Assembly: GCA_003153125.1 (NCBI GenBank)
Contig: PLWW01000055.1
Coordinates: 1 to 36,981 of the forward strand
Source of the DNA: Candidatus Dormiibacterota bacterium
GTDB lineage: Bacteria; Chloroflexota; Dormibacteria; Aeolococcales; Aeolococcaceae
Length of the DNA stretch: 36,981 nucleotides
Direction of reading: 5' to 3'
Position 1 is the stretch's first letter; the number at the start of each line of letters is the position of its first letter. Shown here in pieces: positions 16,119 through 24,902 of the stretch. Position numbers and translations under genes: made by a program. The notes beneath the pieces are model-generated. The model did not search any database. It saw nothing but the letters and a program-made list of their open reading frames with translations, and was not told the DNA's origin.

Positions 16119-17552
16119 TCACGCGTCGACGACTGCGCGGGCATCGAGCTCACGCCGACGCAGGTCGGCGGCAATGTCCTTGCTCTGGTCGCGGGTCCAC
16201 ATCGGCACAGGATGGCCCTCGGGCGGCCCCTCGCCGTACACCTTGTTGTACGTCAGGTCGTCGAGCGAGAAGGTCATCACCCGCTCGGGATAAGCCCGGC
16301 GCGTCTCGAGCTCCTGGTCGTTGAACTCCACCACGGCGCCGCCCTGGATGACTACCTCGATGTTGCGCTTGTCGACCAACACCCGGATGTTCTTGCTCGG
16401 GTCACCGTTGACGACCAGCAGGTCGGCGTACTTGCCCTCCGCGACCTCGCCGACTTGGTCGCCGAGCGAGGTAGTGATCGCGGCGTCCTTGGTGGCCGAC
16501 CGAATCGCCTCGAGCTCAGTCATGCCCGCGTACACCATCAGCAGCTCGAGCTCGCGCGCGTGCCACTCGCCGTACGGCGTCACCGAGAAGCCCGTGTCGG
16601 TGCCCGTCAGCATCTTCACACCGGCGGCGTGGGCGCGGTGCAGGGAGTCTGAGGTCTTCTCGAGCATGCGCCGGGCGCCATCGCGCTGGTTGGCGGGGAC
16701 GCCGCAGAGGTCACCCCAATCGCTGAGATTGGCGAGCAGTAGGAGTGTGGGGACGAGCGGAATCTGCGAGGCGGCCAGCTTGTCGATGGTCTCGTCGGTC
16801 ATCACGTTGCCATGCATGATCCAGTCAAAACCGGCATCAACCGCGGCGCTCACCTCGGCGGAGCCGCGGGCATGCACGGTGATCGGCCGGCACAGATTGT
16901 GAGCCAGCTCGGCGAGCTGCTTCATCTCGTCGTTGGTGAACGCTTGCCACTGGCCGTACGGACTGTCAGCGAGCTTGATGAAGTCAACTCCATTCTTCAC
17001 CTGCCGCCGCAGTTCGTTGACCATCTCCGGCAGGGTGTTGGCGAGTTTGCCGATGGCGCCGTCTGGGTTACCGACGCTGGTCGGGTAGTAGTCGGTGAGG
17101 CCGTTGCTGGTGGTGATGTATCGCCCGGCCGCGGTCATGCGCGGGCCCTGCACGAGGCCGGAACGGATCCCCTCGCGCAGACCAACGCCGATGTAATAGC
17201 TACCACCCGGCTGGGATATGGAGGTGACCCCGGCACTAAGCACCTTGGTGGCGTTGGCGGCGGCGATCAGGGTGCGCAGCTCTACTCCGGTGTAGAGGTC
17301 CTGCTCTTCCTGGGCGCGGCTCTCGCCGTACGTCATGTGGCAGTGGGCGTCGATCAACCCAGGCATCAGGGTCTTGCCGGTGGCGTCGATCACCTTGATG
17401 TCGTCGACCTGGGGCACCTCCGCCCGCAGAGAATCTGCGTCACCGACGCGGTGGATCAGCTTGTCTCTCACCAGCACGGAGGTGCCCGGGATAGGAGTGG
17501 CCCCGGTTCCGTCAATGAGGTTGGCGTTGGTGATCAGCAACCACGAAGGCAT
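16119..17552 (-). CDS. Metal-dependent amidohydrolase (imidazolonepropionase/prolidase-like)
   Basis: A 477-residue TIM-barrel amidohydrolase. The metal site is readable: IDAHCHM (His70, His72), a bridging Lys in VDFIKL (Lys193), TVHARG (His227), WIMHGN (His247) and GTDTGF (Asp319). The ATG at 17552 has AGGAG 8 bp upstream; the frame extends further 5' but without family sequence. It is transcribed with glcDEF-like genes upstream and a dehydrogenase downstream. Enzymes of this group cleave X-Pro dipeptides, imidazolone rings, carbamates or other cyclic amides. It is the second amidohydrolase in the window and belongs to a different subfamily from that at 12172. Confidence 0.85.
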   Translation of the reverse strand: MPSWLLITNANLIDGTGATPIPGTSVLVRDKLIHRVGDADSLRAEVPQVDDIKVIDATGKTLMPGLIDAHCHMTYGESRAQEEQDLYTGVELRTLIAAANATKVLSAGVTSISQPGGSYYIGVGLREGIRSGLVQGPRMTAAGRYITTSNGLTDYYPTSVGNPDGAIGKLANTLPEMVNELRRQVKNGVDFIKLADSPYGQWQAFTNDEMKQLAELAHNLCRPITVHARGSAEVSAAVDAGFDWIMHGNVMTDETIDKLAASQIPLVPTLLLLANLSDWGDLCGVPANQRDGARRMLEKTSDSLHRAHAAGVKMLTGTDTGFSVTPYGEWHARELELLMVYAGMTELEAIRSATKDAAITTSLGDQVGEVAEGKYADLLVVNGDPSKNIRVLVDKRNIEVVIQGGAVVEFNDQELETRRAYPERVMTFSLDDLTYNKVYGEGPPEGHPVPMWTRDQSKDIAADLRRRELDARAVVDA

Positions 17553-17625
17553 GGATCGGTCTCCTTGACGCTGTCGGGGGTGGCGCTGCCGGGTCGCGTT
17601 GCAGCGGTGATGGCGAGCTGCGAGA

Positions 17626-18894
17626 TCACACGCGTTCACCGCGCACCGAGCGCGCGAGCAGCTCGATGGGGTGATGAACGGGAAGGGGAGGGTACATGTA
17701 CCGGCTCACCTGGATGCTACAGCCGGGGTTGGCGGAGATCACCGCGTCGGCCCCTGTGGCAAGCAGGTTGGCGGCCTTGCGGCGGCCTAGCTCGCCCGCC
17801 GCCTTCGGCTCGAGCAGGTTATAAACCCCGGCAGAGCCGCAGCACATGTCGGCCTCGGCAGGGCTCAGCAGCTCGAGGCCGGGAATGCCGGCGAGCAGGG
17901 CACGCGGCTGTTCGCGGATGCCCTGCGCGTGCGCGAGGTGGCAGGCGTCGTGGTACACGGCGCGCATCGGCAGCGGATGCCGCACCGCCCGAGGCTCGAT
18001 GCCGGCGAGGAATTCGTGCACATCCTTCACCCTTGCCGCGAACGCCCCGTCGCCGATGAGATGCCCGTACTCCTTCATCCCGGAACCGCAGCCGGCGGCG
18101 TTGACAACGACGGTGTCGTATCTGTCGAACGCGGCCACGGTCTCACGCGCACATGCCCGCGCGTCTTCCTCGTAGCCGGTGTGCTGCTGCAGCGAGCCGC
18201 AGCAGCGCGGGGCACCCGGTGCGTGCACCTCGTAGCCCTCGGCCGCAAGCACGTCGATGGTCGCCTGATTGACCCCTGCGAAGAAGACGCGCTGCACGCA
18301 GCCCTGGAGGATCGCCACGGTTCCACGCCGCGGGCCCGACGCAGGGGTGACGGCCGCCAGCGTGCGCCACGCGGCCGATATCCGCACCGGCGGCGACAGC
18401 GCCGCCATCGCGTGGAGGCGGCGGAATCGCCGGGGCACGAGGCCAGCGAGATGCAGGCGCCGCTGCATCACCAGAAGCGGGACGAGCGCACGGAGGCGAC
18501 CGGGATGGGGGAAAAGCGCAAAGATGAGCGAGCGGAAGACGCGATCGGAGAGCCGGCGTTTGAAGTTGCGCTCGATCTGCGCCTTGGTCTCCTGCAAGAG
18601 CAGGTCGTACCGCACCCCCGACGGGCAGGCGGTGACACAGGCCATGCAACCGAGGCAGCTGTCGAAGTGCGAGACCATCTCGCTCGACAGCGCCGGCGTC
18701 TGATAGCCGAGCTCCATCAGCTGGATGCGGCCGCGCGGGGAATCCATCTCCTCCTGCCAGAGCGAGTACGTGGGACAGGCAGGCAGGCAAAAACCGCAGT
18801 GCACACAGTCACCGATCAACGCCGCCGACGGTGGCCGGTTGCCGTCCCAGGCAGTGCGGCCCGGGACCACCGGCACCTCGGTCCCCTCGACCAT
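17626..18894 (-). CDS. glcF: Glycolate oxidase iron-sulfur subunit (GlcF-like)
   Basis: A 422-residue electron-transfer subunit. Two ferredoxin-type clusters are given by CVHCGFCLPACP (Cys30, 33, 36, 40) and CLGCMACVTACP (Cys80, 83, 86, 90). Two CCG domains follow, with APRCCGSLQQHTG and ADMCCGSAGVYNL, the usual layout for GlcF. The ATG overlaps the GlcE stop (ATGA). With GlcD and GlcE it forms a membrane-associated complex that oxidises glycolate or D-lactate-like 2-hydroxy acids and passes electrons to the respiratory chain. Confidence 0.9.
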   Translation of the reverse strand: MVEGTEVPVVPGRTAWDGNRPPSAALIGDCVHCGFCLPACPTYSLWQEEMDSPRGRIQLMELGYQTPALSSEMVSHFDSCLGCMACVTACPSGVRYDLLLQETKAQIERNFKRRLSDRVFRSLIFALFPHPGRLRALVPLLVMQRRLHLAGLVPRRFRRLHAMAALSPPVRISAAWRTLAAVTPASGPRRGTVAILQGCVQRVFFAGVNQATIDVLAAEGYEVHAPGAPRCCGSLQQHTGYEEDARACARETVAAFDRYDTVVVNAAGCGSGMKEYGHLIGDGAFAARVKDVHEFLAGIEPRAVRHPLPMRAVYHDACHLAHAQGIREQPRALLAGIPGLELLSPAEADMCCGSAGVYNLLEPKAAGELGRRKAANLLATGADAVISANPGCSIQVSRYMYPPLPVHHPIELLARSVRGERV

Positions 18895-20078
18895 CAGATC
18901 CCCCCCACGTGGATGCCCGGATTGCAGACGCCGGCGGGATCAAAGCGCTGCTTGACGCGCCGCGCCAGCGCCACCGCCGGACCGTCGACGCCCCACGGGT
19001 CCACGGCCGCCCGCAGCTCGGCCGGCGCGTCGAGCAGCACGCAGGTGGCCGGGGCAAGCTCGGCACGCAGCCTCCGCACCAGCGCCGCATCCGCGGGGAT
19101 GCGCAGCCAGGCGAGACCGAGGCCGGCGCGGGCCACCCCGGACGGAGCCGCGCCGAGAACCGCCGCGAGCGCGGTGGCCAGCGCCGAGACACGCAACACC
19201 GCCTCGCCGTCCCGCGCTCGCTGCCGGCTGCGCTGCTCGGCCCAGGTGGCGTCGTCATCCTCGGTGACGGTGACCTCGAGACCCTGCGCGGCCGCGGCGG
19301 TCGCGGCGATGCCGGCGACCTCGGCGGGAGCTCTCCCTGCGGATCGCGCCAGCAGCGCACCGCCGGCCGCGGGGCCGTCCCAGCGCAGGTCGAGCGCCTC
19401 GAGTTGCAGCGGCAGACGAGCCAGCGCCGCCGCTGCCTGGCTGAGCGTCCCGAGGTCGCCGCCACGGGCGGCGACGGTGACAGTGTGCGCCGGCAGAGGG
19501 TGGAGCCGTACGGTCACCTCGGTGACCACGCCGAGGGTCCCCAACGCCCCGCACATCAGCTTGGCGAGGTCGTAGCCGGCGACGTTCTTGATGACGTTGG
19601 AGCCGGCCCTGGCAACGGTGCCGTCCGGCAGGGCGATGCGCACCCCGAGAATGAGGTCGCGCACCGCTCCGTGGCCGTGGCGCAGAGGCCCCGAGTCGGC
19701 GGTGGCGACGACCCCGCCGATGGTCGCCTCGCCACCCGGGTTGGGAGGATCGAGCGAGAGCCGCTGTCCGCGATCGGCGAACGCAGTCTGCGCGTCGGTA
19801 AGGCGGACGCCCGCCTCGAGGACCGCGGTGAGGTCGCCTTCGTTGTGCGCGACCAGGTGGCCCAGTTTGCGGGTGGACAGCTCGACCTCGGCGGCGGGCC
19901 CCACGCCACCCCAGTCGGTCTTGGTGCGGCCGCCGACCGGGCGCACGGTTCGTCCGGCGCTGAGAAGCTCGGCCACCTCGGCCGCGGTGGTGGGCCGCTC
20001 GACGGTGATCAGAAGCGCTCCGCCAACCCGGCGGCCTCCAGCGGATGGACACGGTTGGGCCCGGGCACCTCGCCGCAC
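18894..20078 (-). CDS. glcE: Glycolate oxidase FAD-binding subunit (GlcE-like)
   Basis: A PCMH-type FAD-binding protein. Landmarks are RPVGGRTKTDWGG, GEATIGGVVATADSGPLRHGHGAVRD, GSNVIKNVAGYDLAKLMCGALGTLG and the closing RVKQRFDPAGVCNPG. The start is uncertain. The frame reaches a GTG at 20078, which would overlap glcD by 70 bp; family sequence begins near ITVERPTT, right at the glcD stop (about 20005), where only CTG is near. It overlaps glcF by 3 bp. GlcE is the second flavin-fold subunit of glycolate oxidase. Confidence 0.85.
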   Translation of the reverse strand: MRRGARAQPCPSAGGRRVGGALLITVERPTTAAEVAELLSAGRTVRPVGGRTKTDWGGVGPAAEVELSTRKLGHLVAHNEGDLTAVLEAGVRLTDAQTAFADRGQRLSLDPPNPGGEATIGGVVATADSGPLRHGHGAVRDLILGVRIALPDGTVARAGSNVIKNVAGYDLAKLMCGALGTLGVVTEVTVRLHPLPAHTVTVAARGGDLGTLSQAAAALARLPLQLEALDLRWDGPAAGGALLARSAGRAPAEVAGIAATAAAAQGLEVTVTEDDDATWAEQRSRQRARDGEAVLRVSALATALAAVLGAAPSGVARAGLGLAWLRIPADAALVRRLRAELAPATCVLLDAPAELRAAVDPWGVDGPAVALARRVKQRFDPAGVCNPGIHVGGI

Positions 20079-21511
20079 AGCCGCGGCGTCGGCATCACCT
20101 TGCCAGGATTCGCGAGGCCGTCGGGATCGAACGCGCAGCGCAGCTTCTGGAAAGCGGCGAGGTCGGGCTCATCGAACATCCGCGGCATGTAACCTTTCTT
20201 GTCGACCCCGACGCCATGCTCGCCGGTGATCGAGCCGCCCGCGTCGAGGCACGCCTGAAGGATGAGTGTGGCCACCTTCTCAGCCCGGGCGGCCTCGTCC
20301 GGGCCGGCGTAACACACCATCGGATGGAGGTTGCCGTCGCCGGCATGGAAAACGTTGGCCACCTTCAACCCGTGCTCGGCGCCGAGCTCCTCAACCCGGG
20401 CCATCACCTCCGGCAGTCGGGTGCGGGGAATCACCCCATCCTGCACGTAATACCGTCCAGAGATGCGACCGGCTGCGGGAAACGCCGACTTGCGCATCTT
20501 CCAGAAGACGCTGCGCTCGGCCGCGGTCCGGGCGACGCGGATCTGCGTGGACCCGGTGTCGACGCAGATGGCCTTGAGCTCGGCGAAGCCAGCTTCGCAG
20601 TCGGCCAGGGTGCCGTCGAACTCGACGAGTAGCGCCGCACCGGCCTCGGCCGGCCAGCCAGCATGCGCCATCTGTTCGGAAGCGGCGATCGACAGCGCGT
20701 CCATCATCTCGATGGCACAGGGCGTGAGCCCGGCGGCCACCACCGCGCTGGTCGCCGCCGAGGCGGCGACCACGCTGCCGAAGAACGCAACCAGCGTGCG
20801 GGTGTGCTCGGGGGTGGGAATGACCCGGAGCGTGATGCGGGTGGCCACGCCCAGCGTCCCTTCCGAGCCGACGAATGCCCCGAGCAGGTCGTAGCCGGGA
20901 ACGTCCACCTCGCCGTGGCCGCCGAGAGTGACCATCTCGCCGTCGGTGAGCACCACGTCGAGACCGAGCACGTAGTTGGTGGTGAACCCGTACTTGAAGC
21001 AATGAGCCCCACCGGAGTTCTCGGCCACGTTGCCGCCGATGGTGCACACCGTCTGGCTCGAGGGGTCGGGGGGGTAGAAGAAGTGGGGGCCCACGGCCGC
21101 GCTGACCGCGGTGTTGGTGACCCCCGGCTCGACGACCACCAGGTGGTTGTCGAGGTCGACCTCAAGGATGCGGTTCATCCGAGTGAGCACGAGAAGCACG
21201 CCGTCCGCGACTGGGAGCGCTCCCCCCGACAGGCCGCTGCCGGCGCCTCGGGCCACCCAAGGAACCCTGGCAGCGTGGCAGGCGCGAACCACCGCCTGCA
21301 CCTCCTCGGCCGAGTTGGGCAGCACCGCCACCGCGGGCATGACCTGGAAGTGGGTGAGGCCATCCGATCGGTAGGCGTGCAGATCGTGCGGATGGGTGAT
21401 GACGTGCTCGGTGCCGCAGATCTTTTGGAACCGGCCGATCAGCGCCGCGGCCACGTTCGCGCCCGCACCGGCCACCGCGCCGGAGGCTCCCGGCGGCGAC
21501 TCGCTGGCCAT
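20009..21511 (-). CDS. glcD: Glycolate oxidase catalytic FAD subunit (GlcD-like)
   Basis: A 500-residue FAD-linked 2-hydroxyacid dehydrogenase. FAD-binding PCMH motifs are RGAGSGLSGGALP, VCTIGGNVAENSGGAHC and the GYDLLGAFVGSEGTLGV loop. The C-terminal FAD-oxidase domain includes NVFHAGDGNLHP and GSITGEHGVGVDKKGYM with the metal/catalytic His residues. ATG 21511 follows GGAGGAGAG, so it is chosen over an in-frame ATG at 21571. It is the first gene of the minus-strand operon, divergent from the FAH gene. D-lactate or another 2-hydroxy acid is an equally possible substrate. Confidence 0.9.
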   Translation of the reverse strand: MASESPPGASGAVAGAGANVAAALIGRFQKICGTEHVITHPHDLHAYRSDGLTHFQVMPAVAVLPNSAEEVQAVVRACHAARVPWVARGAGSGLSGGALPVADGVLLVLTRMNRILEVDLDNHLVVVEPGVTNTAVSAAVGPHFFYPPDPSSQTVCTIGGNVAENSGGAHCFKYGFTTNYVLGLDVVLTDGEMVTLGGHGEVDVPGYDLLGAFVGSEGTLGVATRITLRVIPTPEHTRTLVAFFGSVVAASAATSAVVAAGLTPCAIEMMDALSIAASEQMAHAGWPAEAGAALLVEFDGTLADCEAGFAELKAICVDTGSTQIRVARTAAERSVFWKMRKSAFPAAGRISGRYYVQDGVIPRTRLPEVMARVEELGAEHGLKVANVFHAGDGNLHPMVCYAGPDEAARAEKVATLILQACLDAGGSITGEHGVGVDKKGYMPRMFDEPDLAAFQKLRCAFDPDGLANPGKVMPTPRLCGEVPGPNRVHPLEAAGLAERF

Positions 21512-21592
21512 GGCCCTCTCCTCCCAGGCGCCGAAGCCTACGGCGCGGCGCAGGCCAGCGTCTTGTGACACTGTGTCGAGCTATTGTATCCT

Positions 21593-21622
21593 GCCTGAAG
21601 CCTGAGGCATCAGGCATCAGGC
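21593..21622. promoter_or_regulatory. Nested inverted/direct repeat operator in divergent promoter
   Basis: Two GCCTGA half-sites (21593-21598, 21600-21605) are followed by two opposing TCAGGC half-sites (21610-21615, 21617-21622), each pair at 7-bp spacing, giving a 30-bp near-palindrome. It lies between the divergent glcD and FAH genes, beside a TATTGTAT box (21582-21589) that could serve as a -10 element on either strand. It is a plausible operator for the GntR protein encoded at 22478. Confidence 0.55.
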
Positions 21623-21636
21623 AAGAGGGAGTAGAG

Positions 21637-22473
21637 GTGCGGTTGGTCAGATTCAGCGCTGACGGCGCTGCCAGGGTGGGCGCCCTTGCGCACGGCTCGA
21701 TCACCGAGCTGGCCGGAACCTGGACCGACGTTCTAGAGCAATTCAGCGGGGGAACCGCCGTAAGGCCCGCCACTACCGGCCCGTTCTGGACCGCAGCCGA
21801 CTGCACGCTGCGTGCGCCGCTGCCGAACGCCTCCCGGCCGATCTTCTGCATGGGCATGAACTACGTCGACCACGAGGCTGAAGCGGGCCAACCGCTGGGC
21901 GCCGTAGCCCCGGCGAAGCCGGTGGTGTTCGTCAAGCAGGCGGAAGCCATGGCCGACCCCGATGAGGTGCTCCACCTCGACGGCCGCCTTTCCGAGGAGT
22001 TCGACTGGGAGGTGGAACTGGCGGTGATCATCGGCCGGCCGGGGCGGGACATCGCCCCCGAGCGCGTCCGTGACCACATCGCTGGGTACACGGTGCTGAA
22101 CGACGTCACAGCCCGCGACCTGCAGCGCGGCCACGTCCAGTGGTTCATCGGCAAGAACATCCACCGGTCCTCGCCCATCGGACCCTGGGTGACCACGGCT
22201 GACGAGATCGCCTACCCGCCTGACCTCGCCCTGACCCTGACCGTCAACGGGGTGGAGAAGCAGAGAGCGCGCACCAGCGAGCTGATCTTCGACATCGACA
22301 CCTTCGTCAGCACCCTGTCGCGGTACGTGGAGCTTCAGTCTGGAGACGTCTTCGCCACCGGCACACCCGCCGGCGTCGGCTTCACCCGGACGCCGCCGGA
22401 GTTCCTGCGCAGCGGTGACCTCATGGTGGCCGAGATCGAGTCCATCGGCCGAATCGAGAACAGGGTGGCGTAA
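21637..22473 (+). CDS. Fumarylacetoacetate hydrolase (FAH) family protein
   Basis: A 278-residue FAH-fold enzyme. Landmarks are FCMGMNYVDHEAEAG, the metal-binding DWEVELAVIIG (Glu125, Glu127) and VLNDVTARDLQ (Asp156), FIGKNIHRSSPIGPW and the closing TGTPAGVGFTR...GDLMVAEIESIGRIENRV. The GTG at 21637 follows AGAGGGAG and starts right where the family does. Relatives act in lower meta-cleavage pathways as C-C hydrolases, decarboxylases, isomerases or hydratases of oxo-dienoates. It is the first gene of the second plus-strand module, 4 bp before a regulator gene. The exact reaction is not readable. Confidence 0.88.
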   Translation: MRLVRFSADGAARVGALAHGSITELAGTWTDVLEQFSGGTAVRPATTGPFWTAADCTLRAPLPNASRPIFCMGMNYVDHEAEAGQPLGAVAPAKPVVFVKQAEAMADPDEVLHLDGRLSEEFDWEVELAVIIGRPGRDIAPERVRDHIAGYTVLNDVTARDLQRGHVQWFIGKNIHRSSPIGPWVTTADEIAYPPDLALTLTVNGVEKQRARTSELIFDIDTFVSTLSRYVELQSGDVFATGTPAGVGFTRTPPEFLRSGDLMVAEIESIGRIENRVA

Positions 22474-22477
22474 GAAC

Positions 22478-23185
22478 ATGGATCAGGTGCTGTCCACGAG
22501 CCTCGAAACCCCAGCGGCCGAAGACCAGCCGATGGTGACTAGCGTCCATCGCGCGGTCTGCGACCGAATCCGCCGCGACATCCTGCGGGGGCGCATCGCT
22601 GGTGGAATCCGCCTCCACCAGAGTGACCTGGCGCGCGCCTACGGCGTGAGCGTCACACCCGTCCGCGAGGCGCTCCGCGACCTCGCCGCCGAGGGACTCG
22701 TGGACGTCACCGTCTACTCAGGTGCCGTGGTCCACCAGCCCACGCTCGAGGAACTCGAGCAGATCTACCAGATCCGCGCGTCGCTACTGCCGCTGGCGGT
22801 GAAGGAGGCTGTGCGGCGGATAACGCCTGCAGAGTTGCGTACGGCCGATCAGCTCATCAGCAGCATGGCGGCCGCCGCCTCGCCCGAACAGTGGCTCGAA
22901 GGCAATCGCCGGCTGCATCACCTCTTCGACGAGGCGGCCCGCAACTCCCACCTGACGACAATCCTGCGCCGACTTGGCGACCTTTCCACCCTGTACGTGA
23001 ACATCTCGTTGGACCCCGCTGCGTTGGTTCGCGATGCGGACGAGGAGCACCGAGCGATTCTCGAGGCGTATCGAGCCGGCGACGAGGTGGCGGCAGAACG
23101 ACTCACCATCCAGCATTTCGGGAAGACGTTGGAGATGTCACGCACCCGGCTGCTTGCCGAGCACCGTGGGGAGGCGGACCAATGA
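22478..23185 (+). CDS. FCD-type GntR family transcriptional regulator
   Basis: A 235-residue GntR regulator. The winged helix (about residues 17-85) includes LHQSDLARAYGVSVTPVREALRDLAAEGLV; the FCD domain follows with the usual His residues (LHHLFDEAARNSHL, DEEHRAILEAY). It starts 4 bp after the FAH gene and its TGA overlaps the next ATG, so it is co-transcribed with the pathway it probably controls. The repeat at 21593-21622 is the best local candidate for its binding site. It is a distant paralogue of the regulator at 3659. Confidence 0.9.
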   Translation: MDQVLSTSLETPAAEDQPMVTSVHRAVCDRIRRDILRGRIAGGIRLHQSDLARAYGVSVTPVREALRDLAAEGLVDVTVYSGAVVHQPTLEELEQIYQIRASLLPLAVKEAVRRITPAELRTADQLISSMAAAASPEQWLEGNRRLHHLFDEAARNSHLTTILRRLGDLSTLYVNISLDPAALVRDADEEHRAILEAYRAGDEVAAERLTIQHFGKTLEMSRTRLLAEHRGEADQ

Positions 23186-24114
23186 CCTATGCGACCGTTG
23201 ACGGGCCATCGATCAGCCAGTATCCGGTCGTGGCCGGTGATCTGGTCACCCGGGTCCTGGACTGCCGAGGCGGTGACACCACGGTGGTCTGCCTGCATGG
23301 CGCGGGATCCCGCGCCGACCGCTTCTGGCACAACATCGCGCCGGTGGCGGCGGCGGGGTACCGGGTCATCGCGATGGACTTTCCCGGGCACGGGTATGCC
23401 ACCAAGGGCGCCTCGGTCACCCACTCCACGCCCGCGTTCGCCGGCTTCGTCATCGAAGTACTGCGCGCACTCGACGTGCAGCGCCCGGTGATCGTTGGCA
23501 CCTCCCTGGGAGCCCATGTCGCCGCCGCCATCGCGGCCGACGACCCGGAGGCGGTGAGCGCACTGGTGCTGATCGGCGCCGTGGGCATCGTCCCCGCAGA
23601 GCCGCGCGACGGTCCGCTGTCGCCGATCCCCATGTGGGACGCGTCGCCGGACGCGATCCGCACCAAGCTGCGGATGGTGGTCGCGGATCCGGCGCTGATC
23701 ACCGACGAGTGGGTCAACGAGGAATCGCACATCAACAGCTCGCCGGGCGCGCGCGAATCACTGGAGGCCGTGGCCGACTACCTGGGCAACGGTGTCGAGC
23801 GCGACAGCGTCGGCGACCGGCTCCTGGAGCGCGCATCGCACGTCCCCACGCTGCTTGTCTGGGGGGGCGAAGACCGCTGGGTGCCGCCGTCGGTGGGGTT
23901 CAGGACCAAGGAGCTGCTCGCTGGGCCTGAGCTGGTGGTGATGCCGGGCACAGGGCACGCGCCGTATTACGAGGATCCTGAAACCTTCAACCGCCTGCTC
24001 ATCGACTTCCTCGCGGGCAGGCGCGTCGCAGGCCAGGTCGCAGCGGGTGCGGTCCGAGGCGGGGCCGAACAGGAAAGTGGACCGGACGGTCCGCGCCAGA
24101 GGGGAAGCGCATGA
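23182..24114 (+). CDS. Alpha/beta hydrolase (meta-cleavage product hydrolase-like)
   Basis: A 310-residue serine hydrolase. VVCLHGAGSRADRFW gives the oxyanion region, VGTSLGAH the nucleophile elbow (Ser108), GGEDRW the acid (Asp231) and MPGTGHAPYYE the base (His259), the layout of MhpC/BphD-type C-C bond hydrolases. The ATG overlaps the stop of the GntR gene (ATGA) and its own TGA overlaps the SDR start. The last 30 residues are a charged, low-complexity tail. In context it could hydrolyse a ring-fission product; an esterase or amidase role is the alternative. Confidence 0.83.
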   Translation: MTYATVDGPSISQYPVVAGDLVTRVLDCRGGDTTVVCLHGAGSRADRFWHNIAPVAAAGYRVIAMDFPGHGYATKGASVTHSTPAFAGFVIEVLRALDVQRPVIVGTSLGAHVAAAIAADDPEAVSALVLIGAVGIVPAEPRDGPLSPIPMWDASPDAIRTKLRMVVADPALITDEWVNEESHINSSPGARESLEAVADYLGNGVERDSVGDRLLERASHVPTLLVWGGEDRWVPPSVGFRTKELLAGPELVVMPGTGHAPYYEDPETFNRLLIDFLAGRRVAGQVAAGAVRGGAEQESGPDGPRQRGSA

Positions 24115-24902
24115 GTGTCGCCACCAGGTCAAGCACGGTGATCCCTGAGTTCGACCTCACCGGCAAAGTTGCGGTGGTCACGGGAGGCAACCGCAGCATC
24201 GGCCGGGGCTCGGCGGTGGTGCTCGCCGAGGCGGGTGCCAGCGTGGTCCTCGCGGGACGCAACCAGGAGGACCTCGAACGTGTCCGCGAGGAGATCACCG
24301 AGCGCGGTGGGACCGCGCTGGCGGTGCGCTGTGACGTCAGCAAGGAGGCTGACATCGACAACCTCTTCGCGCGAACCGTCGCTGAGCTGGGCCGAGTGGA
24401 CATCTGCCTGGTCAGCGCCGGCGTCTTCGGCAAGTGGCAGTCCGCTGAGCTGATGGAGCTCGATGAGTGGGACACCATCTACGACATCGACCTGCGCGGG
24501 GCGATGCTCACCTCGATGGCGGCGGGCAAGCAGATGATCGCCCAGGGCTCGGGCGGAAGCATCGTCACCATCGCGTCGATCCAGGGAGTGGTCGGCATCA
24601 AGGGAACGGTCGCCTACACGGCCGCCAAGCACGGCGTGGTGGGCATGACCAAGGGCCTTGCGTTGGACTGGGCCGAGCACGGCATCAGGGTGAACTGCAT
24701 CGCGCCAGCGTTCATCGCGCGTGATGTCGAGCCACTCCAGAAGGATCCAGTGGCCGTGGAGTTCGTCACCGCCCGCACACCGCTGCAGCGCTGGGGCACG
24801 TGCCGTGAGCTCGGCCTTGCGGTGCTGTTCCTCGCGTCCCCGGCGTCGAGCTACGTCACCGGCACGGTGCTCAACGTCGACGGCGGCTGGTGCGCGCAGT
24901 GA
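24111..24902 (+). CDS. Short-chain dehydrogenase/reductase (FabG-like)
   Basis: A 263-residue classical SDR. The cofactor motif is TGGNRSIGRG (24-33), catalytic Ser156 is in IASIQG, and Tyr169 and Lys173 are in YTAAKHG. Two positions differ from the norm: the NNAG motif reads VSAG, and the catalytic-tetrad Asn expected in the NxxG helix is Asp127 (DIDLRG). The C-terminus ends GTVLNVDGGW as usual. The start overlaps the hydrolase stop and its stop overlaps the RidA start, so all are one operon. It likely oxidises or reduces a hydroxy/oxo intermediate with NAD(P)(H). Confidence 0.87.
   Translation: MSVATRSSTVIPEFDLTGKVAVVTGGNRSIGRGSAVVLAEAGASVVLAGRNQEDLERVREEITERGGTALAVRCDVSKEADIDNLFARTVAELGRVDICLVSAGVFGKWQSAELMELDEWDTIYDIDLRGAMLTSMAAGKQMIAQGSGGSIVTIASIQGVVGIKGTVAYTAAKHGVVGMTKGLALDWAEHGIRVNCIAPAFIARDVEPLQKDPVAVEFVTARTPLQRWGTCRELGLAVLFLASPASSYVTGTVLNVDGGWCAQ

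Noticed and set aside
15189-16652. Long plus-strand frame of 487 codons across two minus-strand genes
   Set aside because: It is antisense to clear dehydrogenase and amidohydrolase genes with intact catalytic motifs; it is a GC-rich shadow frame.
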